Source: Raphanus sativus
Lineage: Eukaryota; Streptophyta; Magnoliopsida; Brassicales; Brassicaceae
Assembly (NCBI RefSeq): GCF_000801105.2
Contig: NC_079514.1
Location: 9,176,001-9,240,000 of the forward strand
Direction: 5' to 3'
DNA length: 64,000 nucleotides
This document shows, in pieces, positions 35,801 through 47,096 of the stretch. The position numbers were made by a program, and so were the translations under genes. The notes beneath the pieces were generated by a model. It was not told the origin of the DNA. It saw only the letters and a list, made by a program, of their open reading frames with translations, and did no database searches. Every line of letters starts with the position of its first letter. Within the stretch, counting starts at the first letter, position 1.

Positions 35801-35996
35801 TTTTGCAACACACCTATGATGATTTCCAGCTATGGCAGTACCCAAAGCAATGCAATAACTTAAACATGAGACCCCTTGGGACTTCTAGACACCACTCAAA
35901 GCACTAAAAATAAATACACAAGCTCTTATTAAGGGAAAGAGGTTTGCTCACAACCAAGAGATCCGAGCTGATCTCTTGAACCTCCATGGCTCCTGC
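32835..35996 (-). repeat. Nested inverted-repeat body in place of pol (element 2)
   Basis: No pol motif in any frame. Many nested stems, for example (first base of each arm): CAAGCTTGACT 32843/AGTCAAGCTTG 32867; CCTTGCAAAG 32907/CTTTGCAAGG 32936; GGTCTCCC 33117/GGGAGACC 33151; GATGAGTTTGG 33658/CCAAACTCATC 33732; ACCATTG 33924/CAATGGT 33937; CTTGATG 34057/CATCAAG 34067; GCATT-T-AGAT 34220/ATCT-AATGC 34234 within TTACT/AGTAA; AGTATGCAT 34265/ATGCATACT 34305; CCATGAAACT 34968/AGTTTCATGG 35042 enclosing CAAGCTTAG-A-CTCC 34995/GGAG-CTAAGCTTG 35022; ATCACCA 35059/TGGTGAT 35084; GTCTTGTGA 35097/TCACAAGAC 35158 enclosing TCCT/AGGA 35112. The first two lie in the Copia 3' region, where similar motifs are common; the others have no such explanation. 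Confidence 0.75.
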
Positions 35997-36851
35997 TCAC
36001 TTGAACTTGGCAGGTTTGAGCTTTGGATTCAACATCCAACAGCTCTCTTTGAGGTGCCCTCCCTTCTTGCAGTGATCACACTTCATGATCTTCCTATTCT
36101 CCTCCTTTTGAATCGCTTTTCCTTTGTGAGAACTCCCTCCAGTATGAACCGCAAAAGATAATGTTTCCTTTGTTTCACACAATCCCAATGAGCACTCCTC
36201 CTTTTGGACTTGTGCACACACTTGTTCAAGTAATGGGAGTTCATCAGACTTCAAGATATGCATGATGAGATTGTTGTAAACCGGCTTGAGGGTTAACAGC
36301 AAATCAATCACTCTATCTTGTTCCCTTCTTTCATTTTGCACCTCCGGATCAATAGATTGAGGTCTAAGCCTCTCTAGCTCTGTAGTTAGTGATCTGAACT
36401 TCCTTAGATGTTCAATGAACTCACTTTCTTCTTGAGACAGCTCGTTAATAGCTTTCTTAAGCTCAAAGACCCTGTAGAGGTCACACCGGCTCTCATAGAT
36501 CATCTTGAGAGTGTTCCACAGCTCCTTAGCACTCTCACAGTATGAGTGTGCTTCACGAATGGATGACTCCAGGTTGAGCTCAAGACTAGACAACACCAGC
36601 AGGTCTTCTTGTTTCCACGCTTCATCAATGGCTAGTCTTGAACTTGCTTCTTCATCATCAGCTTCAAAGGCGGCAGCTTTGGAGATGTTTGGACCATCTG
36701 AGATGCAGTGGTTCCATAGCTCTTTCCCAACAAGAGCTGTCTTCATCAATCGAGACCAGAGAGGGTAGTTACAGCCTTGAAGAGTAACTGGACAGATAAT
36801 AGCTTTTGAGAACACCATCTTGAATCCGCAAAAGCAAATGACTTTCTTCAA
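35997..36851 (-). CDS. Copia-type Gag with zinc knuckle (gag-only element 2)
   Basis: A 284-aa uninterrupted ORF. It has the plant Copia Gag layout: GCNYPLWSRLMKTALVGKELW, EAWKQEDLLVLSSLE, AKELWNTLKMIYESR, and ELKKAINELSQEESEFIEHL. Near the C-terminus is a CX2CX4HX4C zinc knuckle (CDHCKKGGHLKESC) that would bind element RNA during packaging. An internal Met (MVFSKAI, codon 12, about 36818) could be the real start, as Copia Gag usually begins close to this motif. The ORF ends in a normal stop with no continuing protease or integrase frame. It lies about 143 nt downstream of the primer-binding side of the 5' LTR. An intact Gag with a complete zinc knuckle suggests the protein can still work. 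Confidence 0.88.
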   Translation of the reverse strand: MKKVICFCGFKMVFSKAIICPVTLQGCNYPLWSRLMKTALVGKELWNHCISDGPNISKAAAFEADDEEASSRLAIDEAWKQEDLLVLSSLELNLESSIREAHSYCESAKELWNTLKMIYESRCDLYRVFELKKAINELSQEESEFIEHLRKFRSLTTELERLRPQSIDPEVQNERREQDRVIDLLLTLKPVYNNLIMHILKSDELPLLEQVCAQVQKEECSLGLCETKETLSFAVHTGGSSHKGKAIQKEENRKIMKCDHCKKGGHLKESCWMLNPKLKPAKFK

Positions 36852-36994
36852 GCTTGTAACTTCAGGAGATAACCGACGGATGAACTTGAATCTTAAGGAG
36901 AGGAGAGAGATAACCAGAACTTGAGATAAGAACTTGAGCTTGTGTTCTTGCGGAATAAATCACCAGAACTTTGATGAACCTGGCTCTGATACCA

Positions 36995-37718
36995 TATTAT
37001 TTTTATATAGAGTAGATACTTGAGTGATGAATGAATAGATTAGAAAAGAGTTTAAGAGTTTAGATGAAAGATTAGTGATGGCGAGAGAGAGTAAGAGATT
37101 GTATGAGAGTTTATGAGTGTTTAGAGATTGAGTAACCAGAGAATAAGAGTAACCAAAGTGTATTGAAGAAGAGAGACTCTCTCAGCTTAAAGCTTACAAT
37201 CGACATACAAGGACTTAAGTAAGAAGAGGAGATGTGTTACAAGGGTTTACAAATTACTATGCAAGCATGTGAAGTCAGCAAAGGTGTGGGCGTCCATTTG
37301 AAACACTTGGATGTCATTGCTCACATGCTTAAGTGTATCTGCCTTTCTCTTTGGCCAGATACATCGTTTACTATTCTCTTTTGCTTCTTCCTTTCCATCT
37401 GTAGCCAGCCTGTAAAGGAAGAGCTCTATGGACACTGTTTCTTATCCATAAACGGTCAGTAGCAAGGGGATCTCGCCTGCTGCTTCCTTAGACTAGATAA
37501 GATGCCATTTCTCCCTTACTTGTGATCCAAGGCTTCCCAATAGTGTATAGTGTTTCCTGAATAGTGAATAGTGTTCCATCACTATTAACTATTACACTAC
37601 TTCTTCCAAATCACTCCATTGCACTTATTTACTCATGCTTCACCCTCCTTGAACTCATCTCCACAAGATAAACACTTCAGATTACATCTGAAGCTATATT
37701 GAACTCTTCAGTTCAACA
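36995..37718 (-). repeat. 5' LTR of gag-only Copia element 2
   Basis: 724 bp, apparently identical to 32111-32834. The primer-binding site complement GCTCTGATACCA (36983-36994) touches it directly with no spacer base. Confidence 0.93.
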
Positions 37719-37723
37719 AGAAC

Positions 37724-39166
37724 GACTTAGCAACCTTTGATCAATGTTATAAAGGGAAGTGGTTAGGATTAGTGCTCGTAAGTCGTAAGAGACAACAAAA
37801 AATCATTGCCCGCTGCGAGAGCAGTTAGTACGTAGTCTATAAAATCCCTCTTGACATTTAATTAGCGTCTGAGATTAAACAAATTCAACCAAATTTTTTT
37901 AAAAGAACCTCTTAGTTGTAACTTTCGAAGACAATTATTAGATTGAAGAAACTTTTGGGTATCAATATCATTAAAGAAGAAAAAAACAAATAGGAAGAGA
38001 TAATGGACTCGAGTAATTGGGGCTCTTTGATTAGTTGTGTGGCAGAGAATCTCATCCAAAATAAGACAAAGTGAGAGGTTGCTTTAGAAAAGTTTGTGTG
38101 CGCTGTCGACTCCATATTTGCACATAAACCCTAAAATTACCAACTCTTCTTAAAAGCAAACAAAGGAATTAAAGTGTAAAAGTTGAGATTATTAAAGTGT
38201 ATAGTATTATAGAACTAGTCCAATCGATATAGTCGTGTGTGTGTTTCTATTGAGATGACTGTTTTTAGTGAAGCTGGAAAAAAACTGGGATTCGTCGAAA
38301 AGGAAAATCATGAAGTGAAGTGATAAGTCTCAAACCCTAAAATGTCAATGTTGTTTTTGTTACTGATTCATTTTGTTATACATGTAGTTAATTTTTTCAC
38401 ACATCTAAACTATTAAAACTAAAGTACACTTAGCTATGTTCCCTTAAGTTGCACAAATATTACAAAGAAATGCCACTGATATTAAAACACAGTAGTTTTG
38501 CACTTTCTTATTTCCTAAACACTTTCTTATAACACGTTAAACTAAATTATACCACCACAGCCATTTTTTCTATATTGGTCAATTATTAAATTATAACCGA
38601 GTTCAATATGCTGGTACACAATCATATCTAAACTATTAAATTAGACCACCACGAAACCTAACCTATTCAAAACCAATACCCCAGATTTAATAGTTGATCA
38701 ATCAGCACATACTTTATATTATTCCAATCCAATACTCCATGAAACCTATGGTTTGTAATAGTTTTTCTTTTAGCTAACCCATCATAAACTAAACCAAATG
38801 ATTCATAACGAATTCTTAACCATAATCTAATCAATATTCAATTTATGGTTTAATATTTATCACAATCGATACTAAATATGCTGTTTGGCGAATTATGGTT
38901 TAGCTATTTTACTATTTAACAAATTAATTGTTTGGCATATTTCCCATCTTTTGTGTACAAAATCTAAATTAAAAATCCTATTGTCCTTCCACAATTCACT
39001 ACCATTAAAAAAGATTCCTAAAACCACAAAATCGTTTTTAAACACCCAAGATCATAACTTAATATTTGTTACTTCAATAACAAATCAACAGACTCCTAAA
39101 TCCAAGCAATCGCTATTACACAAGAGATCATAACTAGATATTTCTTTCTTCGAAATTAATCTTCAA
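37724..39166. other. AT-rich intergenic DNA
   Basis: No gene recognised. 38560-39130 has recurring blocks such as AACTAAACC, TTATGGTTTA and AACTATTAAA that suggest decayed repeats. No termini or target duplication found. Confidence 0.4.
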
Positions 39167-40209
39167 CTAGATCTTGACCCGTGCGACCGCACGGGTATTA
39201 ATTTTCAGTTTTGGTTTTTATTTATTTATACTAAATAGTATATTTGTAATATTTGATCGTTTTATATTGACTAAGCTTGGGGTGAGTATTTAGATACCCA
39301 CTCGATTTCGGTTAAAATCTATTCGGGTTTGAGATTTTCGAGTTTAAAGATTCTAGCTCTATTCAGATATTTATAAATTTTGGTTTCAGTCTGATTCGGA
39401 TCTTTGCGGGTTTGATAACCCGTTTAAACTATTTTTAATTTTTCAAAATTTATATATCTTTAAATTTCCCTAAATCTAAAAATAAAAATAATATAACATG
39501 TAAATTTGAGTAATGTAAGCCAAAGTACCTAAATTAAAAATTAAAAATAAGTTTAACTTGAATATTTGGATGAAGAATAAATATATATTTTAAGTATTTT
39601 TGGTGTTTTGATTATTGTTTATCTACTTTAGATGTTTATTTTTGATTATTTTTTATTTTTCAAATATTTTAAAGAACTTAAAATAGCTTATATCTTGGAT
39701 ATTACCTCGAAAATAGCTAACATATTGAAGTATATAAATATGATTTAGATACATTTGAATATCCGAAAGATTTCGTTCGGATAAGGTTTGGTTATGGTTC
39801 TCTAGATACTAAAATGGTAAATCCGTTTAGATATTATCTAGTTCCGGTTTAAATTTGGTAATACTTTTTTTTTGTTCAGATTTTTTAAATGAAGAGTTAA
39901 TATTATAATTTTAATGAATTATTTGTCCAATAAAAATGTAATTTTTTGAATTTGATATTGATTTAATGGATAAGTAAATGAAATGTATTTAATTTTGGAA
40001 AGCACATTAATCTAAGTGGAAAAGATAAAACATTAAAATAGAAAGTATTATTTAATTGTGTATTTAATTTTGGAAAACACATTAATCTAACTGAAAAAGA
40101 CAAGCATTAAAATATGAAACTCAATTTAATTCTCAGTGGCATGGAAGTGTAATTAAATTTGAAAACTAAGGGTATTTCTATATGTGTACTTCTGTTTTAA
40201 TAAGATAGA
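39167..40209 (-). mobile_element. Non-autonomous Helitron, sister of 17944-19015
   Basis: Minus-strand start TCTATCTTATTAAAACAGAAG and end with an 8-bp hairpin CCCGTGCG-GT-CGCACGGG before CTAG. Flanked by A (39166) and T (40210). Alignable with 17944-19015 along most of its length by eye, with scattered small indels. Non-coding. Confidence 0.87.
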
Positions 40210-40504
40210 TAACAAATCAAATTTTGATTTACCATTAGCCCATCATATACACCCAATCTTGGCCTAAATATTTATTTCATTTAGATCCATTTTTTCTTAT
40301 TAATAATTACTATTTTGTATATATAATTTTATTTATTCTCTATTTATATTATTCACATCAATATATTTAATATATTTTTCAAGTTTTGATGATTTTGAAG
40401 TTTAAAAAATAGTTAGAGACGATGTGAAAAATGCAAATTGGATTTTTCCAAAAAATAATAAATTTAGCAGTTGCCAAATTGTATTTTATGGGTATTCTTA
40501 AATA

Positions 40505-41781
40505 TCTATATTATTAAAGTTAAAATACACAATTTGATTGTTTGGAGACAAGAATAGTAGAATAAATGAAATATGTTTGGAAATAAAGATAGTAGAATAA
40601 ATGAGATATGTTTGGAAACATGAATAATAGAATAAATGAGATATGTTTGGAAATATATATAGTATAGATGTGTACTTTCTTTTATTTACACATTTAGCCA
40701 CTGTATTTTTAATAAATTAATAACAAATGAGAATTGTTTAGAAACATGAATAACATATTTAATACTTTCTTTTATTTAAACATTTCGCCATTGTTTTTTA
40801 TAATAAATTTAAAAACCTTCATTCTATATATCTTTTTATTTACAATTTTGTCACTATATTTACAATTCTTTTTGTTTACAATTCTTTATGGTAAAAATAT
40901 AAACACAAACTGAAATATAAATAGTATATTATATAAAAAAATTTAAAAACAGTATTATTACTTTATTTAGTTTAGTCAAATATAAAAATTTCAAAAGTTC
41001 AATTTTCAAAAACAAAAATCATAAAATTAAAAATAATTCATAAAAAATAATGCAAAAATTAAAACTTTGAAACATGGATAAAAGTATATCAGTTTTGAAA
41101 TATTCAAAATGGACTAATCTAATTATCTAAAAACATTGTTTTCCAATAACCATTATTAAAAAATATTTTCAATATATATAAGAAAAATACAACAAAAAAT
41201 TAATTTCATATACCAACTTAAATTATGGTTTTTATATTTTACATTAAACTTTAAGAATATAATATATGTGATTATTTATAAGATAGTACATATAAAATAC
41301 TATTAATTATATGATTATTTATATGATGGACCACTACAATTAATTATACGATGACGTATATATGATACATAATAGTGATTAGGGCTGGGCGTTCAGGTAT
41401 CCATTCCGGTTCGTTTCGGATCTGTTTGGGTTTCGGGTTTCTGGGGTCAAAGATTTCAGCCCCATTCATATATTTCTAAATTTCAGTTCGAATTATGACT
41501 AGGGCTGGACGTTTAGGTATCTATTCGGGTTTGTTTCGGACCTGTTTGGGTTTTGGGTTTTGGGTTTCCGGGGTCAAAGATTTCAGCCTCATTCAGTTAT
41601 TTCTAAATTTCAGTTCGAATTATATTCGGATCTTTGTGGGTTCAGTTCAGGTTTGGATAATCCATTTAAATTATTTTTCTTCAGATTTGAATTTTTTATC
41701 CAACTTTAATATTGACATGAAAAATAAATAGCAATATATTTTGAAATATACATCCGCACGGGCATGCGGGTCAAAATCTAG
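40505..41781 (+). mobile_element. Non-autonomous Helitron with an internal tandem duplication
   Basis: Starts TCTATATTATTAAAG and ends with the hairpin CCGCA-CGGGCA-TGCGG followed by TCAAAATCTAG; flanks A (40504) and T (41782). At 41390-41625 a segment of about 120 bp occurs twice in tandem. Each copy begins TAGGGCTGG(G/A)CGTT, the left end of the hAT family seen at 57462, without a matching right end. A 40-bp-scale motif GAATAAATGARATATGTTTGG recurs near 40560-40645. Confidence 0.83.
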
Positions 41782-42599
41782 TTAAAAAATCATTAAATTT
41801 TCTATCATACTCCTAATTTTGTTAGTTAATAAGTTAGAAATATTGATAAAATTGGTAAAACAATCAAAATATGAATTGAAAATATTAAGCGACTGTTTTA
41901 CAAAAAAAAAAAAAATATTAAGCGACATTTATATTTAAACAACAAATTTAAATCTACAATGATAGGGGAAGTATAAACTATCTCGAAGCTTTTAGTTTAT
42001 GTACATTTAGTAACCAATAACATATGATTGTCACACAAATAAGAATACCAGACTGAGAGTTATCAATTACGGATTAAAAATTAAACAAATTTAGTTATGT
42101 TTAACAACATGTGTTGTACATTAACAAATTGTTATTCCATAGACATACAATACTGCATAACCTATTTATTCCGAACTTTAGTTTAAAAGAAATACGTATT
42201 TACACATTGACTTTAGAGTTTACAAGAGTTTTAAATATCTTAGTAAGATGCTTATGAAATTCTTTTTAGAACTTTATAACTCATATTTATATTTTTATTT
42301 ATTTGAGAGTTTTAGATTGAAAGAAAAAATATCAAAAAGAATGTTACGTACGAAACATATGAAAAAACTTGAAAAGAAAGGAGTGATTTCCAAACTTTTT
42401 CCATTTTTTGGCGTGGTTATCTGATAATCTCAATTAAAACATTAGTTTTTTCTGCCTTCCCGAGAGTCTAGGACAATAATTCAACAAACTCCACATGGAT
42501 GTCTCCTTTGGTTTTGTCGAGTGACAAATCAAAGTACTTTTGTCGTTTTTTCTGAAGAAAAAGAGAGAGAGAGAGTTGATGTGGATGTTGTTCTTCGTA
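41782..42599. other. AT-rich intergenic DNA
   Basis: No gene or element recognised. A poly(A)-like run lies at 41902-41914. Confidence 0.4.
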
Positions 42600-44143
42600 A
42601 TCATCCCTTCGTTTAGAAGTTCACTAGATTTTTATTGGAAAAATTGTCATTTAAATCACGAATTTTCAAATTTGGTTGAAAAAAACCTCAACTTTTCGTC
42701 GGACCATTTAAAGTACTCCCTCTGTTTCATTATAATTAAGTGTCGTTTTAGATTTGTGCACACGGATTAAGAAAGCATTTAATTTTGCATATTTTCAATA
42801 TAAAAACATCATTACCGATACAATTCAACCAATAGAAAAATAAAATGGAGAATAAAGTTAATAAATTTTGCATTGAAACTCTAAAACGACACTTATTTTA
42901 CAACGAAAAAAATTCTCTAAAACGACACTTAATATGAAACGGAGGGAGTACTAATTTAATTTGACTAGTCATTTTAAACATCAATTTAGTTTGACTAAAC
43001 CAAATTAAGCACGACGTTAACTCGGGTAATAGAATGATTAAACAGAGTTAAATACCGTCTCTAATCTCCGTTAAGTCTAAAACGACATCGTTTAAAAATC
43101 TTTTAAAATATTGAATCTTGGTGGAGTGAACTTGTGACCAAAAACACATACATGTAACGCTCAAACCACTAGACCACTTGCACTTTTTTAACTTGATTGA
43201 CTATTATTGTGAAACTTCCAAATCATCTTCTTCCACTCCAAATCCCTAAATAATTTTATAAATATTAAAACTTGTAAATAGCTTATTAGGTATTCAAAAT
43301 TTTGTGAGTATAAATAACTAAATGATTTTAATTATAATTTTTAACTAATAATAATACAAAATGATTTTTAATTATGATTTTTAAAAAAAAAACTTTTAGT
43401 ATTATTAAAAATTATAATTAAAATTATAGTTAATAATAACTTGTCTAATTTATAATAATAAATAATTATAATTTTTAATTACTAGTAATACTAAATGATT
43501 GTTAATTATAATTTTAATTACTAGATGATTTTTAATTATAATTTTTAATTACTAATAAAACAAAATGTTTTTAATTGTTGTTTTTAATTAAAAATATTTT
43601 AGTATTATGAAAAATTATAATTAAAAATCATAATTCAAAATCATTTAGTATTGCTATTAATTAAAAATTATAATTAAAAATCATGTAGTATCATATAGTT
43701 ATTTATAAGTAGTATTTTTAATAATACTTGTAAATAAAACTTAATATTATAATTAGGTCAATAATTATTATAAGTTTAACTATTTTTAATATTGTTCACA
43801 AAATTTTGAATAGTTAATAATTTATTTACAAGTCTTAATATTTATAAAATTATTTAGAGATTTAGGGTGAAGAAGGTGATTTGGAGGTTTCACGATAATA
43901 ACTATTATTAGTCAATCATTTTAAGAAAAATTCCAGTGGTCTAGTGGTTTGAGCCTTACATATGTGTGTCTATGGTCATGGGTTCGATTCCACGCAGACA
44001 CATATTTTAAAAATATATTAAACGACGTCATTTTGGACTTAAAGGAGATTAGAAACGGCATTTAACTCCGTTTAATCATTCTGTTACCCGAGTTAACATG
44101 TAAAATTTTGACTCCCATAATTTAACTTCAAGGAAGGGATGAT
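42600..44143. mobile_element. Long-inverted-repeat (foldback, possibly Mutator-like) element
   Basis: Outer ends ATCATCCCTTCGTTTAGAAG and CTTCAAGGAAGGGATGAT are inverted. Arms of about 300 bp (about 43015-43310 and 43795-44096) are inverted copies with moderate divergence, enclosing an AT-rich centre full of TAATTATAATTTTTAATTAC. A Stowaway MITE is inserted at 42716-42948. I found no clear target duplication and no transposase, so the superfamily is open. Each arm holds a tRNA-like A and B box pair (see findings). Confidence 0.7.
42716..42948. mobile_element. Stowaway-type MITE (copy 2)
   Basis: 233 bp, ends CTCCCTCTGTTTC and GAAACGGAGGGAG, flanked by TA (42714-42715, 42949-42950). Nearly the same sequence as 22109-22337. 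Inserted in the left part of the long-inverted-repeat element. Confidence 0.9.
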
Positions 44144-44657
44144 GTTTCCTTTTGGACAAAATTAATGAACAAAATTTATTTATATATAACCTTATCTTTT
44201 TGGTTAATTTGCTAACTAACTAATTTTAAAAGTAATATTAAGAATATAGTTATGATTTTGATATTATTAAGTGAATAATTTTTTAAAAAAATTTCTGCCG
44301 GTTTTTATCTTGTGCTAGAAAATACACAGTAAAAAAGTTTGCTAATGACGTAGACGTAGATAACACATGTAGCAAAAAAAAAACATGATTGTACTATATT
44401 AAAAACTTTTTCTCGTTGAATGCAGCTTTTATTTTTACTATGATAAAACGATGACGAGTTAAATCATGCATACAACATTCTGTTAATTGCCACATACAAA
44501 TCTTAAACAATAGAGAAAGGAACAGCGATGTAACCGTCAAATAACAAGGGAAGATAAATGAAGATTTTATTTTTCATGTACGATATATATATAGACCCTC
44601 ACAAATAGTACAAAAATAGAAGATCCATTCTATTTACAGACGTAAATTAATAAAATT
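44144..44657. other. AT-rich intergenic DNA
   Basis: No gene or element recognised. Confidence 0.4.
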
Positions 44658-46201
44658 AGACATCTCAGATTGGGTTTTAGAGAGATTGAAGTTTTCAACG
44701 ATGCCTTATTGGCGAAGCATGCGTGGCGACTGCTCAATGAACCCGACTCCTTGCTTGGACAAACACTCCTCAACAGATACTGTCTCACCGAAGGGATTCT
44801 GGACTGTACAGCCCCAAACTCAGCCTCCCACGGATGGCGAGGGATCCTTGCAGGCCGTGAAATTCTGAAAAAAGGACTGGGATGGGTCATTGGAGATGGA
44901 CGATCAACCAGGGTATGGAGAGATAACTGGTTAGCCACAAGTCATCAATGCTGCCCTATTGGCCCCCCAGCGCAAGAATCACAAGACATGATGGTCAATG
45001 ACCTATTTCTCCCAAATTCTACCACCTGGAATGTGGAGAAAATAAGGTACCATCTCCCTCAGTATGAGGGCCTTATCAGGAAAATAGTGCCAAGTTCCCT
45101 GGATATGAAAGATAAATTGGTCTGGCTACCCCACAGAGAAGGAAAATATACTACCAAAACAGGGTATGCACTGGCCAAAATTAATGTGGAAGGGAAGAAA
45201 GATGACTTCAACTGGAGGAAGGGTGTATGGAGTGTAAAGTGTTCACCCAAAATCCGCCAGTTTCTTTGGAAGTTACAAAATAAGGCACTAGCAGTAGGGG
45301 AGACCTTGCTGAAACGTGGGATCCAAGTAGATGGACGATGCAAGCGGTATGGAGAACCAGAAACGATTCTACATGTTATGTTTCAGTGCACCTTTGCACA
45401 GAACATATGGAACTCAATCCCAGCGCTTGGAGTCCCCATTATGACTTCCATAAACTCTATCGGTGATCTCCTGCAAGGCAGTACGAAAATGATAAATCTC
45501 CCTCCGATAGGGTTACATGTGCCCTTGTATCCGTGGATTTATGGGTATTGTGGACTAGCAGTAATCAATTGTTGTTTGAGGATAAGTCTTTCTCTGAAAC
45601 AGAGGTACTGTTGAAAGCAATTAGAAGTGCTAAAGAATGGCAGGTTGCTTTGGACGCTAAAGTTAAAGAAACCTCAGCTTCGACTAAAGACTGCACTTCA
45701 GGTGTTCCTCAACGACAGTGGAAAGCAAATACTATGCTCTGCTACTCTGATGCAGCGTGGAAAGCAGCTTCTGGCGTAGGTGGAATGGGCTGGGTGTTTA
45801 CAAATCAAGCAGGCCTTACTAGTTTTGAAGGATCAACTTCAAAAGAGATGGTAGGATCAGCTTTGATAGCTGAAGCGCTCGCGCTTAAGGCAGCCATGGA
45901 AGCTGCTATCTCCAAAGGTATACAGGATATGGTCTGTTTCTCAGACTCAAAGCTCCTCCTGATCTCCCAAATCACAGAGAACAAGCATGTGAATGAACTA
46001 CAAGGGGTCCTCCATGACATATGTGTGTTGAGTAGATCCCTTTTATCAATCTCTTTTCTTTTTGTGCCTAGGCGCAGTAATGTAGTTGCTGATGGGCTGG
46101 CTAAGGAGGCGTTGTCCTCTCTTTTGAACTCCTCCGGGAGATTGTAAACCCTTGAATTAAGTATCTAATGAAGTTTGGTTTGATCAAAAAAAAAAGACAT
46201 C
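44658..46201 (+). mobile_element. 5'-truncated LINE retrotransposon with target-site duplication
   Basis: Element 44665-46194 between 7-bp duplications AGACATC (44658-44664, 46195-46201), ending in GATC plus poly(A). It keeps the C-terminal half of ORF2: the end of reverse transcriptase, the zf-RVT zinc-binding domain and RNase H. The 5' part (ORF1, endonuclease, most of reverse transcriptase) is missing, which is usual for LINE copies. Confidence 0.9.
44670..46147 (+). pseudogene. LINE ORF2 C-terminal part, frameshifted
   Basis: Frame 1 (44670-45614) begins GFREIEVFNDALLAKHAWRL and includes RVWRDNWLA, DKLVWLPHREGKYTTKTGY, a VWSVKCSPKIRQFLWKL block and the zf-RVT Cys/His residues near LHVMFQCTFAQ. 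A shift near 45530-45610 moves to frame 2 (45533-46147), with the RNase H domain: CYSDAAWKAASGVGG, EALALKAAMEAA, FSDSKLLLI and RRSNVVADGLAKEAL. Starting mid-domain and frameshifted, it is inactive. Confidence 0.9.
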
Positions 46202-46530
46202 ATACAAAAATAGTATAGAACTGAAAGTGAACTAATATATAAATAGTATAAAGACTCTATATGTAGTATTACTGTAAACTCTATCTCCAAACCCACCTCA
46301 TCCTCTAGATACTAAATGATAAATCTCAATTAGTAACTCTAAACCCGAATATACAATATAATATATGCCCACAATATTTTAATAAAATTAAGATCTAAAA
46401 ATAATATATAGTATTTTGTAATATTAAACTATATTATAATTTTTCTTACCGAATATAGTATAGTCTTCGAATCATCTTTTACCTCTATTCTTCTTTTTCT
46501 GATACAGGGACACGTATTCATTGGTATATT
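46202..46530. other. AT-rich intergenic DNA
   Basis: Nothing recognised. Confidence 0.4.
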
Positions 46531-47096
46531 TAGAGGTGGACACAGAGTGGATATCCAGAATTTTAAGGATATTCTTGATCTGATCTGTCTCGTATAAATA
46601 ATCGGTTTTTTGATTCGATTCAATCTGTCATCTTCCGAATATTCGGTATTACGGATATCTGGAAAAATTAATATATTTTACCGGATATCCGATAGTTGAT
46701 CCAATAAGAAATAAAAATTTTTTGAAAAATATATAAAAAGGAAAAAAAATAATATAAAATTATTAAATTTCATTACAAATTATTTTGAAACTACATACTT
46801 TTAAAAATTTAATGAACAAATAATTAATTCAGTGGATAAAACAACTAAAAATCTATATAAAGATACAAAATTATATATAATTTTATATACACATGTATAT
46901 GCATATTTACATTATGGATCGGATCGGATATCCGTCTTTTAAAAAATGAGTATTTGTGAATTGTTTATTATTTGATGGATATTAAAATTTTAGTATTTGA
47001 TTTGATTCGTAAAGTTACGGATATCCGAATTTTTGCAGATCGAATCGAAACGCGTAACGGATCAAATCAAAATTTACAGATATTCTGCCCACCTTA
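46531..47096. mobile_element. Possible hAT-like non-autonomous element
   Basis: Ends TAGAGGTGGACA and TGCCCACCTTA are roughly inverted and resemble the TAGGGGTGGGC hAT termini. The interior has GGATATCCGAA-type repeats like the other hAT elements here. I found no matching 8-bp duplication, so it is old or misdelimited. Confidence 0.45.

Larger units (their letters stand above)
32106..37723 (-). mobile_element. Gag-only Copia-type LTR retrotransposon 2 with target-site duplication
   Basis: Element 32111-37718 between perfect 5-bp duplications AGAAC (32106-32110, 37719-37723). LTRs at 32111-32834 and 36995-37718 (724 bp each) appear identical, so insertion is very recent. On the minus strand the primer-binding site TGGTATCAGAGCCAGG (initiator Met tRNA type) directly follows the 5' LTR, and a purine tract GAGGGGGAG precedes the 3' LTR. 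The only coding region is gag (35997-36851). About 3.1 kb between gag and the 3' LTR encodes no pol. On the minus strand the LTR runs TG...TA, not TG...CA. Like element 1, it must depend on proteins from another element. Confidence 0.93.

Noticed and set aside
43310..43795. Many AT-only inverted repeats
   Set aside because: TAATTATAATTTTTAATTA-type sequence pairs with itself by composition alone; not counted as structured hairpins.
45533..46147. Independent RNase H gene
   Set aside because: It continues the LINE ORF2 after a frameshift and ends at the LINE poly(A) tail.
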